Translations under genes and position numbers: made by a program
Part shown: one piece after another, positions 8,277 through 16,119 of the stretch
Layout: each line of letters starts with the position of its first letter
Position numbering within the stretch: position 1 is the stretch's first letter
Notes under the pieces: generated by a model
Told to the model about the DNA's origin: nothing
The model's input: only the letters and a program-made list of their open reading frames with translations
Database searches by the model: none
Assembly (NCBI GenBank): GCA_938016515.1
Contig: CALILP010000206.1
Coordinates: 1 to 37,164 of the forward strand
Reading direction: 5' to 3'
Length of the DNA: 37,164 nucleotides
From: an uncultured Paracoccaceae bacterium
GTDB lineage: Bacteria; Pseudomonadota; Alphaproteobacteria; Rhodobacterales; Rhodobacteraceae

Positions 8277-9296
8277 TTGAGTGGGTCCGCATGGGAAGCC
8301 TACCGATTACGGATCAGACGTAAACGGTTCCTGCTGCGGGCTTGGCGCAAGTCCTCGCAATTGACGCAAGTCATCAATCGGACGTCCCACATCGGGGCGT
8401 CCGATATTTTGTGCTTTGCAACTGTGCGAAACGAGGCGTTGCGCCTGCCGTACTTTCTGGATCATCACCGGCGTCTGGGGATCAGCCACTTTCTGATTGT
8501 CGATAACGGCAGCGATGATGGCACGTTGGACCTTTTACAGGGCCAAGCGGATGTTTCGATTTGGCAGTCAGGCGAAAGTTACAAACTCTCTCGTTATGGG
8601 ATGGATTGGCTGACGTGGTTGCAGCGAAAGTATGGTCATGGACACTGGTGCCTGACGGCGGATGCGGACGAGGCATTGATTTATCCGGATTGGGAAAACC
8701 GGCCCTTGCCGGACCTGACCAGCTGGCTTACCGCCCGAAAGGTGCGGTCCTTCGGTGCGATCCTGCTGGACATGTATCCAAAGGGCGCGGTGTCCGCGCA
8801 GCCCTATGCCGTGGGCCAGGACCCGACAGAGGTGTTGGCATGGTTTGATCCCGCCAACTATCGCCGCCAACGCAACCCAAAGTTCCACAATGAGTGGATA
8901 CAAGGCGGCGTCCGAGAGCGGGTGTTCTTTCAAGGCCAACCAAAGCGCGCGCCAACGCTCAACAAGATTCCGTTGGTGCATTGGCACCGCAGCTTTGCAT
9001 ACGTCACCTCAACCCACCACATGCTGCCCCGCAAGCTGAACCATGTGTTCGATAGCCAAGTGGATGACCTGCCGTCCGGTGTTCTTTTGCATAGCAAGTT
9101 CCTGAACACGATCGGTGCAAAATCGGCTGAAGAGCGGGACCGGCGTCAGCATTTTGAGAATTCAGATCTTTATGCGGACTATTATCAGCGCCTCATTGAT
9201 GACGTGGATTTGTGGTATGACGATTCAGCGCGCTTTACGGGTTGGCAGCAACTTGTGGATCTTGGGCTGATGTCAAAAGGTAACTGGCCCAGCTAA
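8277..9296 (+). CDS. Family-2-like glycosyltransferase (Glyco_tranf_2_4 type), copy 1
   Basis: 339 aa, starting at a TTG 3 nt past the galU stop; no in-frame ATG or GTG nearby fits, and the resulting N terminus (basic, AYRLRIRRKRF) aligns with that of the next gene. The GT-A core shows ATVRNEALRLPYFLDHHRRLG (49-69), the nucleotide-sugar motif DNGSDDGT (76-83) and the metal-binding DADE (129-132). A Glyco_tranf_2_4-type fold is likely, with UDP-sugar donor use inferred from galU. It has no signal peptide or membrane segment and is probably cytoplasmic or membrane-associated through its basic N terminus. It is clearly paralogous to the next gene. Acceptor and linkage are unknown. Confidence 0.85.
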   Translation: MSGSAWEAYRLRIRRKRFLLRAWRKSSQLTQVINRTSHIGASDILCFATVRNEALRLPYFLDHHRRLGISHFLIVDNGSDDGTLDLLQGQADVSIWQSGESYKLSRYGMDWLTWLQRKYGHGHWCLTADADEALIYPDWENRPLPDLTSWLTARKVRSFGAILLDMYPKGAVSAQPYAVGQDPTEVLAWFDPANYRRQRNPKFHNEWIQGGVRERVFFQGQPKRAPTLNKIPLVHWHRSFAYVTSTHHMLPRKLNHVFDSQVDDLPSGVLLHSKFLNTIGAKSAEERDRRQHFENSDLYADYYQRLIDDVDLWYDDSARFTGWQQLVDLGLMSKGNWPS

Positions 9297-9433
9297 GCCG
9301 TCGCGTGACAGCTTGTGTCCGTCAGGCACATTGCTATTGATTGTTTCCAATAATGGGATGACGGGGACCAAACGCAATCGGGTCTTAACCGGTATCTGGT
9401 ACAGATAGAGCGGCAGGGAAAAACGGAAGATAA

Positions 9434-10444
9434 GTGGGCTTTGCAACATCATATCGGCTGCGCCTGAAACGCAAGCGCTACAAGCTTCGCGCCCGTCGCA
9501 AGGGCCGCGAGCTGCAGGCGCTTGCCAATCGCACCGCTGATATCCGTGACGGCGACGTCTTGCTGTTTTGTACCATGCGCAACGAAGACATGCGCTTGCC
9601 CTATTTCTTGCAGTACTACCGGGATCTTGGCGTCGATCACTTCATCTTTGTCGACAACAACAGCGATGACGGCGGGGCGGCCTATCTTGCTGATCAACCG
9701 GACGTGTCTGTCTGGACAACATCGGCCAGCTACAAGCAGGCACGATTTGGGATCGATTGGCTGACCTACCTGCAGATGAAATATGCGGATGGGCACTGGA
9801 CCCTGACCGTTGATGTGGACGAGTTCTTTGTCTTCCCGTTCTGCGATACCCGGCCCGTGCGTGCATTAACTGATTGGCTGGATAGCTCTAACATCCGGTC
9901 CTTTGGGGCGATCATGCTGGACATGTATCCAAAGGGCAAAGTCACCGATATTCCCTATAAGCGCAGCGATAACCCATTGGATATCGCCCCTTGGTTTGAT
10001 TCTGGAAACTATACGATCAGCCGCAACCCCAAACTACGCAACCTATGGATACAAGGGGGGCCCCGCGCACGGGTGTTCTTTAGAAACAGACCCAAGAAGG
10101 CACCGGCTCTCAATAAGGTTCCGCTTGTGAAGTGGAGCAAGCAGTACACCTACGTCAGCTCAACGCATATGCTGTTGCCGCGTGGCCTGAACCTTGTCTA
10201 CGACGACGCAGGTGGGGAAAAGGCGTCTGGAGTGCTGCTGCACATGAAGTTCCTCGATACCTTTGGGGCGAAAGCCCGCGAAGAGTTGGCGCGCGGCGAA
10301 CATTACGGCCAAAGCGCTGAATATCAGGCCTATGTGCAAGGCATGAAAGACAGTCCGGTCTTGTGGTGTAAGTGGAGCGAGAAATACATCAACTGGCGTC
10401 AGCTAGAGATCCTCGGGATCATGTCCAAAGGAAACTGGGCATGA
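9434..10444 (+). CDS. Family-2-like glycosyltransferase (Glyco_tranf_2_4 type), copy 2
   Basis: 336 aa, GTG start at 9434 with CGGAAGA just upstream. It has the same architecture as copy 1: a basic N-terminal stretch, MRNEDMRLPYFLQYYRDLG (48-66), DNNSDDG (74-80) and a DVDE metal motif (127-130). Both proteins share SFGAI.LDMYPKG, the WIQGG.R.RVFF segment and a C-terminal LG.MSKGNW. The two copies look like an old tandem duplication, diverged enough that different acceptors or linkages are likely. Its stop overlaps the next ATG as ATGA (10441-10444), so it is translationally coupled to the GT14-like gene. A 137-nt gap before it may hold its own promoter, but none stands out. Confidence 0.85.
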   Translation: MGFATSYRLRLKRKRYKLRARRKGRELQALANRTADIRDGDVLLFCTMRNEDMRLPYFLQYYRDLGVDHFIFVDNNSDDGGAAYLADQPDVSVWTTSASYKQARFGIDWLTYLQMKYADGHWTLTVDVDEFFVFPFCDTRPVRALTDWLDSSNIRSFGAIMLDMYPKGKVTDIPYKRSDNPLDIAPWFDSGNYTISRNPKLRNLWIQGGPRARVFFRNRPKKAPALNKVPLVKWSKQYTYVSSTHMLLPRGLNLVYDDAGGEKASGVLLHMKFLDTFGAKAREELARGEHYGQSAEYQAYVQGMKDSPVLWCKWSEKYINWRQLEILGIMSKGNWA

Positions 10445-12144
10445 GCACTGTTGGCATCGTTATCCTTGTGCATACCGCCTTTGACCGGGCTGAACAGGTG
10501 ATCCGGCACTGGGTGCAGGGGGATTGTCCTGTGGTTGTGCATGTGGATGTGAACGTACCAGACAAGACGTTCCAGATGTTCAAAGACAGCCTGTCAGACC
10601 TCAAGATCGTCCGGTTCTCTGACCGTCATCGGTGCGAATGGGGAACTTGGGGTATGGTTGCAGCGACGCAATCTGCGGCGGAACTTTTGCTGACGAAATT
10701 CCCAGAAGTTCGCCACGCCTACCTTGCATCCGGGTCGTGCCTGCCGCTGCGCCCGGTCGAGGAATTGCGCAGCTATCTTGATGGGCGCCCACGTACTGAC
10801 TTTATCGAAAGTGCAACAACGGCGGATGTCCCTTGGACGATCGGTGGCCTGGATGCCGAACGCTTTACTCTGCGCTTTCCGTTTGCATGGAAAAAGAACC
10901 GGCGGCTTTTTGATCTGGCAGTGCGGGCGCAACGTGCAGTGCGCTATAAGCGCAAGATCCCAGAAGGGCTGACCCCGCATATGGGGTCGCAATGGTGGTG
11001 TCTGACGCGCCAAACGCTGTCCGCCATCCTGCAAGATCCCGATCGCAAGACATATGATGCCTTCTTCAAACGGGTATGGATTCCTGACGAAAGTTACTTT
11101 CAGACGCTGGTGCGGCTGTATTCGCAGAATATCGAAAGCCGCTCTTTGACTCTGTCCAAATTTGATTTTCAGGGCAAACCACACATCTTTTATGATGATC
11201 ATTTGCAATTATTACGTCGCAGTGATTGCTTTGTGGCCCGCAAAATATGGCCACGGGCGACCCGACTATACGGTACATTCCTCAGCAAAGATCCAACGAC
11301 GCTGAAAGCCGCAGAACCAAACCCAGGCAAAATCGACCGCATCTTTGCAAAGGCTGTTGACCGGCGGACATTGGGGCGACCGGGTCTTTATATGCAAAGC
11401 CGCTGGCCGCGCCATGAGCGGCAAAACGGCGTAACTTCATCGCCCTATTCGGTGTTTGAAGGCTTCGCAGAGCTGTTCGAGAATTTCGAGTATTGGCTCG
11501 CCAAAGAAACAACGGCACGGGTGCATGGCCACTTGTTTCACCCGGACCGGGTCATGTTTGACGGGCGGCAGGATCACTTTCAGGGGGCATTGTCCGACAG
11601 CGCTGCCCTGCGCGATTACCAACCGCAGCTGTTCCTGACGAACCTGATCTGGAACACGCGCGGCGAGCGGCAGGCGTTTCAGTTTGGGCCCGATGATCAA
11701 CAGAAGATAACACAGGCAATGGCACGAGACCGAAATGCGCAGATTTCTGTCATTTCCGGTGCATGGGCCGTTCCGCTGTTTCTGTCGAACCGGAACTTTG
11801 CCGATATTCGTGTCGATGCGGCACGGATGCAGCGAACCGAAGACAAACACCTGAAGGTGCTGCGCTCGGCTGATACCAAGGCGCGCGTGCGGATCTGGAC
11901 GATGGCTGACTTTATCGACAGCCCGATGGAGGCGTTGCAAACCATCGTTGATGAGATGACAGGCTCTTCTGTTCGGCGCCTGACAGAGGCGCCTCGTATG
12001 GTTGATCTGCAAGGGTTTGGGCAATTCCTGCAGAACCTGAAAAACCAAGGGATGCATCCTTATCTGATGGGTGATTTCCCCGTTGAAAACGCGATGCCCG
12101 CGCCAAAGCAGAAGGTGCGCAAGCCCTATTTGGTGCGGAAATGA
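10441..12144 (+). CDS. Core-2/I-branching-like (GT14) glycosyltransferase with long C-terminal extension
   Basis: 567 aa from the ATG at 10441, chosen because of the ATGA overlap with the preceding gene. The first 300 residues look like the Core-2/I-branching beta-N-acetylglucosaminyltransferase family: VGIVILVHTAFDRAEQVIRHW (4-24), VVVHVDVN, WGTWGMVAATQSA (67-79), LASGSCLPLRPVEEL (95-109), GSQWWCLTR (182-190) and PDESYFQT (215-222). The remaining 260 residues have no membrane segment and resemble the extra domain found after this core in Rhodobacteraceae homologues (I believe DUF5928, from memory). It likely adds a branching sugar to a surface glycan in the cytoplasm. It is coupled by a second ATGA overlap (12141-12144) to the sulfotransferase gene. 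Confidence 0.8.
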   Translation: MSTVGIVILVHTAFDRAEQVIRHWVQGDCPVVVHVDVNVPDKTFQMFKDSLSDLKIVRFSDRHRCEWGTWGMVAATQSAAELLLTKFPEVRHAYLASGSCLPLRPVEELRSYLDGRPRTDFIESATTADVPWTIGGLDAERFTLRFPFAWKKNRRLFDLAVRAQRAVRYKRKIPEGLTPHMGSQWWCLTRQTLSAILQDPDRKTYDAFFKRVWIPDESYFQTLVRLYSQNIESRSLTLSKFDFQGKPHIFYDDHLQLLRRSDCFVARKIWPRATRLYGTFLSKDPTTLKAAEPNPGKIDRIFAKAVDRRTLGRPGLYMQSRWPRHERQNGVTSSPYSVFEGFAELFENFEYWLAKETTARVHGHLFHPDRVMFDGRQDHFQGALSDSAALRDYQPQLFLTNLIWNTRGERQAFQFGPDDQQKITQAMARDRNAQISVISGAWAVPLFLSNRNFADIRVDAARMQRTEDKHLKVLRSADTKARVRIWTMADFIDSPMEALQTIVDEMTGSSVRRLTEAPRMVDLQGFGQFLQNLKNQGMHPYLMGDFPVENAMPAPKQKVRKPYLVRK

Positions 12145-13574
12145 CCAACCGTTTCGACACCTTTGTGGTGTTTGCGGAAATGCGCACCGGGTCCAATTTT
12201 CTGGAAGCGAATATCAACAGTTTTGACGGCCTGACCTGTCATGGCGAGGCGTTCAACCCCGCCTTTATCGGGTATCCAAACACGGACAATATTCTGGGAA
12301 TAAGCCAAGCAGAGCGTGAAGCTGATCCCGCTGAATTGATCACCACGATCAAAGAAAAGACGCCGGGTCTGGGTGGCTTTCGGTTCTTTAGCAATCACGA
12401 CCCCCGCGCACTGGACATCATCCTCGCGGACCCGCGCTGCGCCAAGATTATTCTGACCCGCAATCCCGTTGATAGCTATGTCAGCTTGCAAATCGCCAAG
12501 GCGACGGGGCAGTGGAAGCTGACGAACGTCAAACACGCGCGGCGTCAGAAAATCCAGTTTGATGCCGTGGATTTTAACCAACACCTAGAGGCATTGCAGG
12601 CGTTTCAAATCCATCTGATGAATGCTTTGCAAAAGTCCGGGCAAACGGCGTTTTACGTCGCCTACGAAGATCTGCAGGATGTTGACGTCATGAACGGTCT
12701 GGCGGCTTTTCTTGGCTGCGCGCACAGGATCGACGCACTGGATGATCGGCTGAAACGCCAGAACCCGGATGGTTTGGACGAAAAGGTCACGAACTTCGCC
12801 GGGATGGAGTCTGCTTTGGCTGCGTTGGACCAGTTCAACCTGACCCGCACGCCAAACTTTGAACCGCGGCGCGGACCGCAGGTGCCCACCTATGTTGCCG
12901 CCCCCACAGCGCCGCTTCTTTATTTGCCGTTGCCGACTGGCCCTGATGCTGCTGTGCGGGCGTGGTTGTCTCAGCTGGATGACGGTGCCGACGTGGTTGC
13001 CGGATTTACACAAAAGACGCTGCGCGCCTGGAAAGTAGACAGGCCCGGTCACCGCAGCTTTACGGTTCTGCGCCATCCTATGGCGCGGGCGCATGCGGCA
13101 TTCTGCGACACGATCCTGTCGACCCGGGTCAACAGTTTGCCCGAGATCAGGAAGGCGCTGGAAAAGCAGCATGGCGTTCCTATCCCAAAGTTCGATCCGT
13201 TCCGGGATCCTGATAAAGGCTATGATGACGCGGCACATCAGGCCGCATTTCTGGCGTTTCTGGAATTTCTGAAAAAGAACCTGTCCGGTCAGACCAGCGT
13301 TCGGGTTGATCCGTCATGGGCCAGTCAGCTGTCCTTGCTGCAAGGCATGGCGGATGTTGGTTTGCCCGATATGATCGTGCGCGAGGACCGGATGGAAGAC
13401 GATTTTGCAATCCTATGCGCACAAGTCGGGCGAGACACGATGCCTGCCGTCATGGACGTCACAGATCCGCATGCAGCACAACTTCGCCGGATTGCAGACG
13501 CAGAGCTGAATGCAGCTGCGCGTACCGCTTACCACCGTGACTACGTCTCGTTTGGGTTTGGCGACTGGACTTAG
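12141..13574 (+). CDS. Two-domain sulfotransferase, second domain apparently degenerate
   Basis: 477 aa. The N-terminal half is a PAPS-dependent sulfotransferase of the Stf0/NodH-like kind: the 5'-phosphosulfate loop is EMRTGSNFLE (13-22) and the 3'-phosphate site is ILTRNPVDSYVSLQ (104-117). From about residue 256 a second sulfotransferase-like unit begins. The place expected for a P-loop like IPKTGGT reads YLPLPTGPDAAVRAWL (261-276), lacking the Lys-Thr-Gly pattern. The following FTVLRHPMARAHAAF (307-321) resembles a 3'-phosphate motif. The second unit therefore may be inactive or a binding or dimer domain. No signal peptide; cytoplasmic. Likely acceptor: the glycan made by the three upstream transferases. 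It ends convergently with ptsN, stop codons overlapping. Confidence 0.78.
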   Translation: MTNRFDTFVVFAEMRTGSNFLEANINSFDGLTCHGEAFNPAFIGYPNTDNILGISQAEREADPAELITTIKEKTPGLGGFRFFSNHDPRALDIILADPRCAKIILTRNPVDSYVSLQIAKATGQWKLTNVKHARRQKIQFDAVDFNQHLEALQAFQIHLMNALQKSGQTAFYVAYEDLQDVDVMNGLAAFLGCAHRIDALDDRLKRQNPDGLDEKVTNFAGMESALAALDQFNLTRTPNFEPRRGPQVPTYVAAPTAPLLYLPLPTGPDAAVRAWLSQLDDGADVVAGFTQKTLRAWKVDRPGHRSFTVLRHPMARAHAAFCDTILSTRVNSLPEIRKALEKQHGVPIPKFDPFRDPDKGYDDAAHQAAFLAFLEFLKKNLSGQTSVRVDPSWASQLSLLQGMADVGLPDMIVREDRMEDDFAILCAQVGRDTMPAVMDVTDPHAAQLRRIADAELNAAARTAYHRDYVSFGFGDWT

Positions 13575-14032
13575 GCGGCTTGGGCCTGCGTCTCGGTCAG
13601 GATCGTGTGCAGCGTTGATGCGTCGGCATTCGCGCGCAGCTTGGCTTGCATATCTGCGTCGCGCATCGTCCGGGACACAAGGGCAAGGGCCTTAAGGTGT
13701 TCAACGCCTGCGCTTTCGGGGGCAAGCAAGGCAAAGACAAGATCAACCGGCTGGCGATCGACGGCATCAAAGTCGATTGGCTTTTCAAGCCGCAGGAAGA
13801 TACCACACACTTGGTCCACAACCTCAAGGCGGGCATGGGGCAGGGCAATGCCATGTCCCACGCCAGTTGGTCCAAGATTTTCACGCTCCATCAGCGCATC
13901 AATCACTGTGCCAGTTTCTAGGGCATACGCCGAGAATGAAATATCACCCAAGTCGTGAAACAGGCGCTTTTTGCTTGTGCAAGCACCCAGTGTCTTCACT
14001 GCTTCAGGCTTTAGGATATCCGAAATTTGCAT
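13571..14032 (-). CDS. ptsN: PTS IIA-like nitrogen regulatory protein PtsN (EIIA-Ntr)
   Basis: 153 aa, full length for EIIA-Ntr. The phosphoacceptor is His66 in GHGIALPHARLE (59-70). Other family marks are MQISDILKP at the start, ALMERENLGPTGVG (46-59) and PVDLVFALLAPE. It is the last acceptor of the PTS-Ntr phosphorelay (PtsP, NPr/PtsO) and regulates potassium transport, carbon/nitrogen balance or polysaccharide formation in various proteobacteria; it does not transport sugar. It follows hpf on the same strand with a 24-nt gap, the usual order. The stop codon overlaps that of the convergent sulfotransferase gene with no terminator between. Confidence 0.93.
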   Translation of the reverse strand: MQISDILKPEAVKTLGACTSKKRLFHDLGDISFSAYALETGTVIDALMERENLGPTGVGHGIALPHARLEVVDQVCGIFLRLEKPIDFDAVDRQPVDLVFALLAPESAGVEHLKALALVSRTMRDADMQAKLRANADASTLHTILTETQAQAA

Positions 14033-14056
14033 CTCGCTCGCTTTCCGAAGGGGCGA

Positions 14057-14632
14057 TCACCCCATATTTTTCGGGTCGACCCAGCTAATGTTGCCGTCTT
14101 CGCGTCTGTAGACGACGTTGATACCGTTGTGTTTCTCGTTGCGGAACACCAACGCGGGGGCATTGGCCAACTCCATTTGCATCACCGCTTCACCGGCCGA
14201 CAAAGAAGGTATCTTCATCTCGGTTTCTGCGATGATCATCGCGCTGACTGTGTCGCTTTCCGCTTCTCCCGACTCGTCCGTTGGGGCGAGGATATAGGAC
14301 CCCGCGTCCGAGAGTTCAACAGGTTGCGAGCGTTCCTTATGATGATCTTTCAACCGCCGCTTGTAGCGGCGCAATTGCTTGTCCATTTTTTCAAGCGCAG
14401 CATCAAAAGCTGCATAAATTTCAGACTCATGGCCGCGTGCTTGGGCAGTCAGACCAGTGGACAGATGAATAACGGTTTCGCAGACATATTCGTGTCCGGA
14501 CTTTGAAAAAACAACGTTCGCGTCGGTGGGGCGGCCGGAATACTTTTCCAGCATGGACCCGGTTTCGGCCTGGACGTGCGTTTGCAGCGCGTTGCCGATG
14601 TCGATCTGTTTTCCGCTAATCTGATACCGCAT
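14057..14632 (-). CDS. hpf: Long-form ribosome hibernation promoting factor
   Basis: 191 aa from the ATG at 14630-14632, which is preceded by AGGAG at ideal spacing and opens with MRYQISGKQIDIG as in the family; 25 upstream codons do not fit. The N-terminal S30AE/YfiA domain (1 to about 105) contains FDAALEKMDKQLRRYKRRLKDHHK. A variable linker follows, then the C-terminal dimerisation domain of long HPF: MQMELANAPALVFRNEKHNGINVVYRREDGNISWVDP. Long HPF dimers pair 70S ribosomes into inactive 100S particles in stationary phase. It lies between lptB and ptsN. The rpoN gene that sits between lptB and hpf in many proteobacteria is absent here. Confidence 0.95.
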   Translation of the reverse strand: MRYQISGKQIDIGNALQTHVQAETGSMLEKYSGRPTDANVVFSKSGHEYVCETVIHLSTGLTAQARGHESEIYAAFDAALEKMDKQLRRYKRRLKDHHKERSQPVELSDAGSYILAPTDESGEAESDTVSAMIIAETEMKIPSLSAGEAVMQMELANAPALVFRNEKHNGINVVYRREDGNISWVDPKNMG

Positions 14633-14755
14633 CTGATCTCCTGTTCTGTCAGCGTGCACAAAGGGGAAAGCGGGCGAGATTCGCCATGCTGTTCTGTCTA
14701 AGTGCACTTTTGGGTAGATGATAACGCGTGTGTTTTCAGGGTGTTGCCAAAGCTT

Positions 14756-14773
14756 TCAGGCACGGATGCCTGA
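14756..14773. promoter_or_regulatory. Inverted repeat between lptB and hpf
   Basis: A perfect 7-bp inverted repeat, TCAGGCA / TGCCTGA (14756-14762 and 14767-14773), with a 4-nt loop CGGA sits about 100 nt downstream of the lptB stop and 124 nt upstream of the hpf ATG. No U-tract follows on the minus strand. It could be a weak terminator of the lpt operon or an operator of hpf. Confidence 0.35.
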
Positions 14774-14872
14774 CAGGTTCTTGGGGCTGTAACACAAGCT
14801 GTCATCCCTGACATTGGGCGACTTAGCGGCGCTTTTGTCAAATGATTTTCCGTGAACAATCAGTTAACGGCG

Positions 14873-15625
14873 TCAGACCACCCGGAAACTGTCACCCAGA
14901 TAGACGCGGCGCACGTTCTCGTCTTTGATGACTTCAGCGGTTGTTCCGCTCATCAGAACCTTGCCGTCGTGCAAAATATAGGCGCGATCCACAATCTGCA
15001 GCGTTTCCTGCACGTTATGGTCTGTGATCAGCACGCCAATCCCACGGTTTTTCAGGTCAGCAACAAGGTGCCGGATTTCACCAACAGCGATGGGATCAAC
15101 GCCTGCAAAAGGTTCATCCAGCAGGACATATTTTGGCCCGGCCGCCAGGCAACGCGCAATCTCAACACGTCGCCTTTCGCCCCCTGACAGCGCCATTGCA
15201 GGTGCGCGGCGCAAATGCTCGATCGAGAACTCTGACAAAAGCTCTTCCAGACGGTCTCGGCGTTTCTTTTTATCATCGAATGCGATTTCAAGGATCGCTT
15301 TGATGTTGTCTTCGACAGACAGCCCCCGAAAGATCGACATTTCTTGCGGTAGATACCCGATACCCAGCTTGGCCCGGCGGTACATTGGCAGTGTCGTGAT
15401 ATTGCGACCATCAATGATGACCTGTCCGCCCTCGGGTGTGACAAGTCCGGCGATGGAATAGAAACAAGTGGTTTTGCCAGATCCATTGGGACCAAGAAGC
15501 GCCACAACCTCGCCCCGCCCAAGCTCCATGCTGACATCCCGGATCACGGTCCGCTTGCGATAGCTTTTGCGCAGGTTCACGATCCGCAGACCCACATCCC
15601 CGTCTTTGACAGTTAGGTCCGCCAT
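14873..15625 (-). CDS. lptB: LPS export ABC transporter ATPase LptB
   Basis: 250 aa. Walker A GPNGSGKTT (44-52), the Q-loop region LPQEMSIFRGLSVEDNI, the ABC signature LSGGERRRVEIARCL, Walker B YVLLDEPFAGVDPIAV and an H-loop (ITDHNVQET) are all intact. These sequences are specific to LptB rather than to amino-acid transporters. It powers extraction of LPS from the inner membrane by LptFG and its transfer to LptC and LptA; lptFG are outside this window. Its ATG overlaps the lptA stop by one base (TGATG), showing translational coupling in the kdsD-lptC-lptA-lptB run. Confidence 0.96.
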   Translation of the reverse strand: MADLTVKDGDVGLRIVNLRKSYRKRTVIRDVSMELGRGEVVALLGPNGSGKTTCFYSIAGLVTPEGGQVIIDGRNITTLPMYRRAKLGIGYLPQEMSIFRGLSVEDNIKAILEIAFDDKKKRRDRLEELLSEFSIEHLRRAPAMALSGGERRRVEIARCLAAGPKYVLLDEPFAGVDPIAVGEIRHLVADLKNRGIGVLITDHNVQETLQIVDRAYILHDGKVLMSGTTAEVIKDENVRRVYLGDSFRVV

Positions 15626-16101
15626 CAGTTGTTGCCTTGTTGGAACACCGTGCGGACGCGCCCTTCCATCCGGGCGTTACCGCTTTCGACGTCGATGACC
15701 ATGCGTTCAGCCGCAAGTGCTGATGCGCCTTGTGTCAACAGGACGTCTCCAGTCAGGATCAATTGACCGTTTTGCAAATCATAGGTCGCGTTTTGCGCCT
15801 CTGCGGCCTCGGTGCCATTCGCAAAGGTCACGCCGCCTGACGCCTCAAAGCTGGCGATGTCGCCTGTGTTACCGTCATAAACCACCTGCGCGCGACCTGC
15901 CGAGATGCGTAGCTGGCCTTGGCCGATGACAACATTGCCGTCGAAAATTGCTGTGCCTGTGTCTTGATCCACGCTCAGGCTATCGGCAGCAACTTCGACC
16001 GCAGCGGAGGGATCCGTCGTGATGCCCCCGAGATTGATGTTGGTTTGTGCCGCTAACGGGGTGGCGCACAGGAGGGCGGAAAGCAAAAGCCATCGTTTCA
16101 T
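15625..16101 (-). CDS. lptA: Periplasmic LPS-bridge protein LptA (OstA family)
   Basis: 158 aa with a clear signal peptide, MKRWLLLSALLCATPLAAQ, cleaved after AxA-like LAA. The mature part is a small OstA/LptA beta-jellyroll: VAADSLSVDQDTGTAIFDGNVVIGQGQLRISAGRAQVVYD, then DIASFEASGGVTFANG and ATYDLQNGQLILTGDVLLTQGASALAAERMVIDV. It polymerises into the periplasmic bridge carrying LPS from LptC to LptD. The gene is 18 nt after lptC and overlaps lptB by one base. Confidence 0.93.
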   Translation of the reverse strand: MKRWLLLSALLCATPLAAQTNINLGGITTDPSAAVEVAADSLSVDQDTGTAIFDGNVVIGQGQLRISAGRAQVVYDGNTGDIASFEASGGVTFANGTEAAEAQNATYDLQNGQLILTGDVLLTQGASALAAERMVIDVESGNARMEGRVRTVFQQGNN

Positions 16102-16119
16102 GAAAGTGTCCTTTTGCCC

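Noticed and set aside
11437-12057. 206-codon minus-strand frame opposite the GT14-like gene
   Set aside because: Antisense shadow without motifs; the plus-strand gene is coupled on both sides by ATGA overlaps.
14633-14707. 25-codon upstream extension of hpf
   Set aside because: The AGGAG site and the conserved N terminus MRYQISGKQI place the start at 14632.
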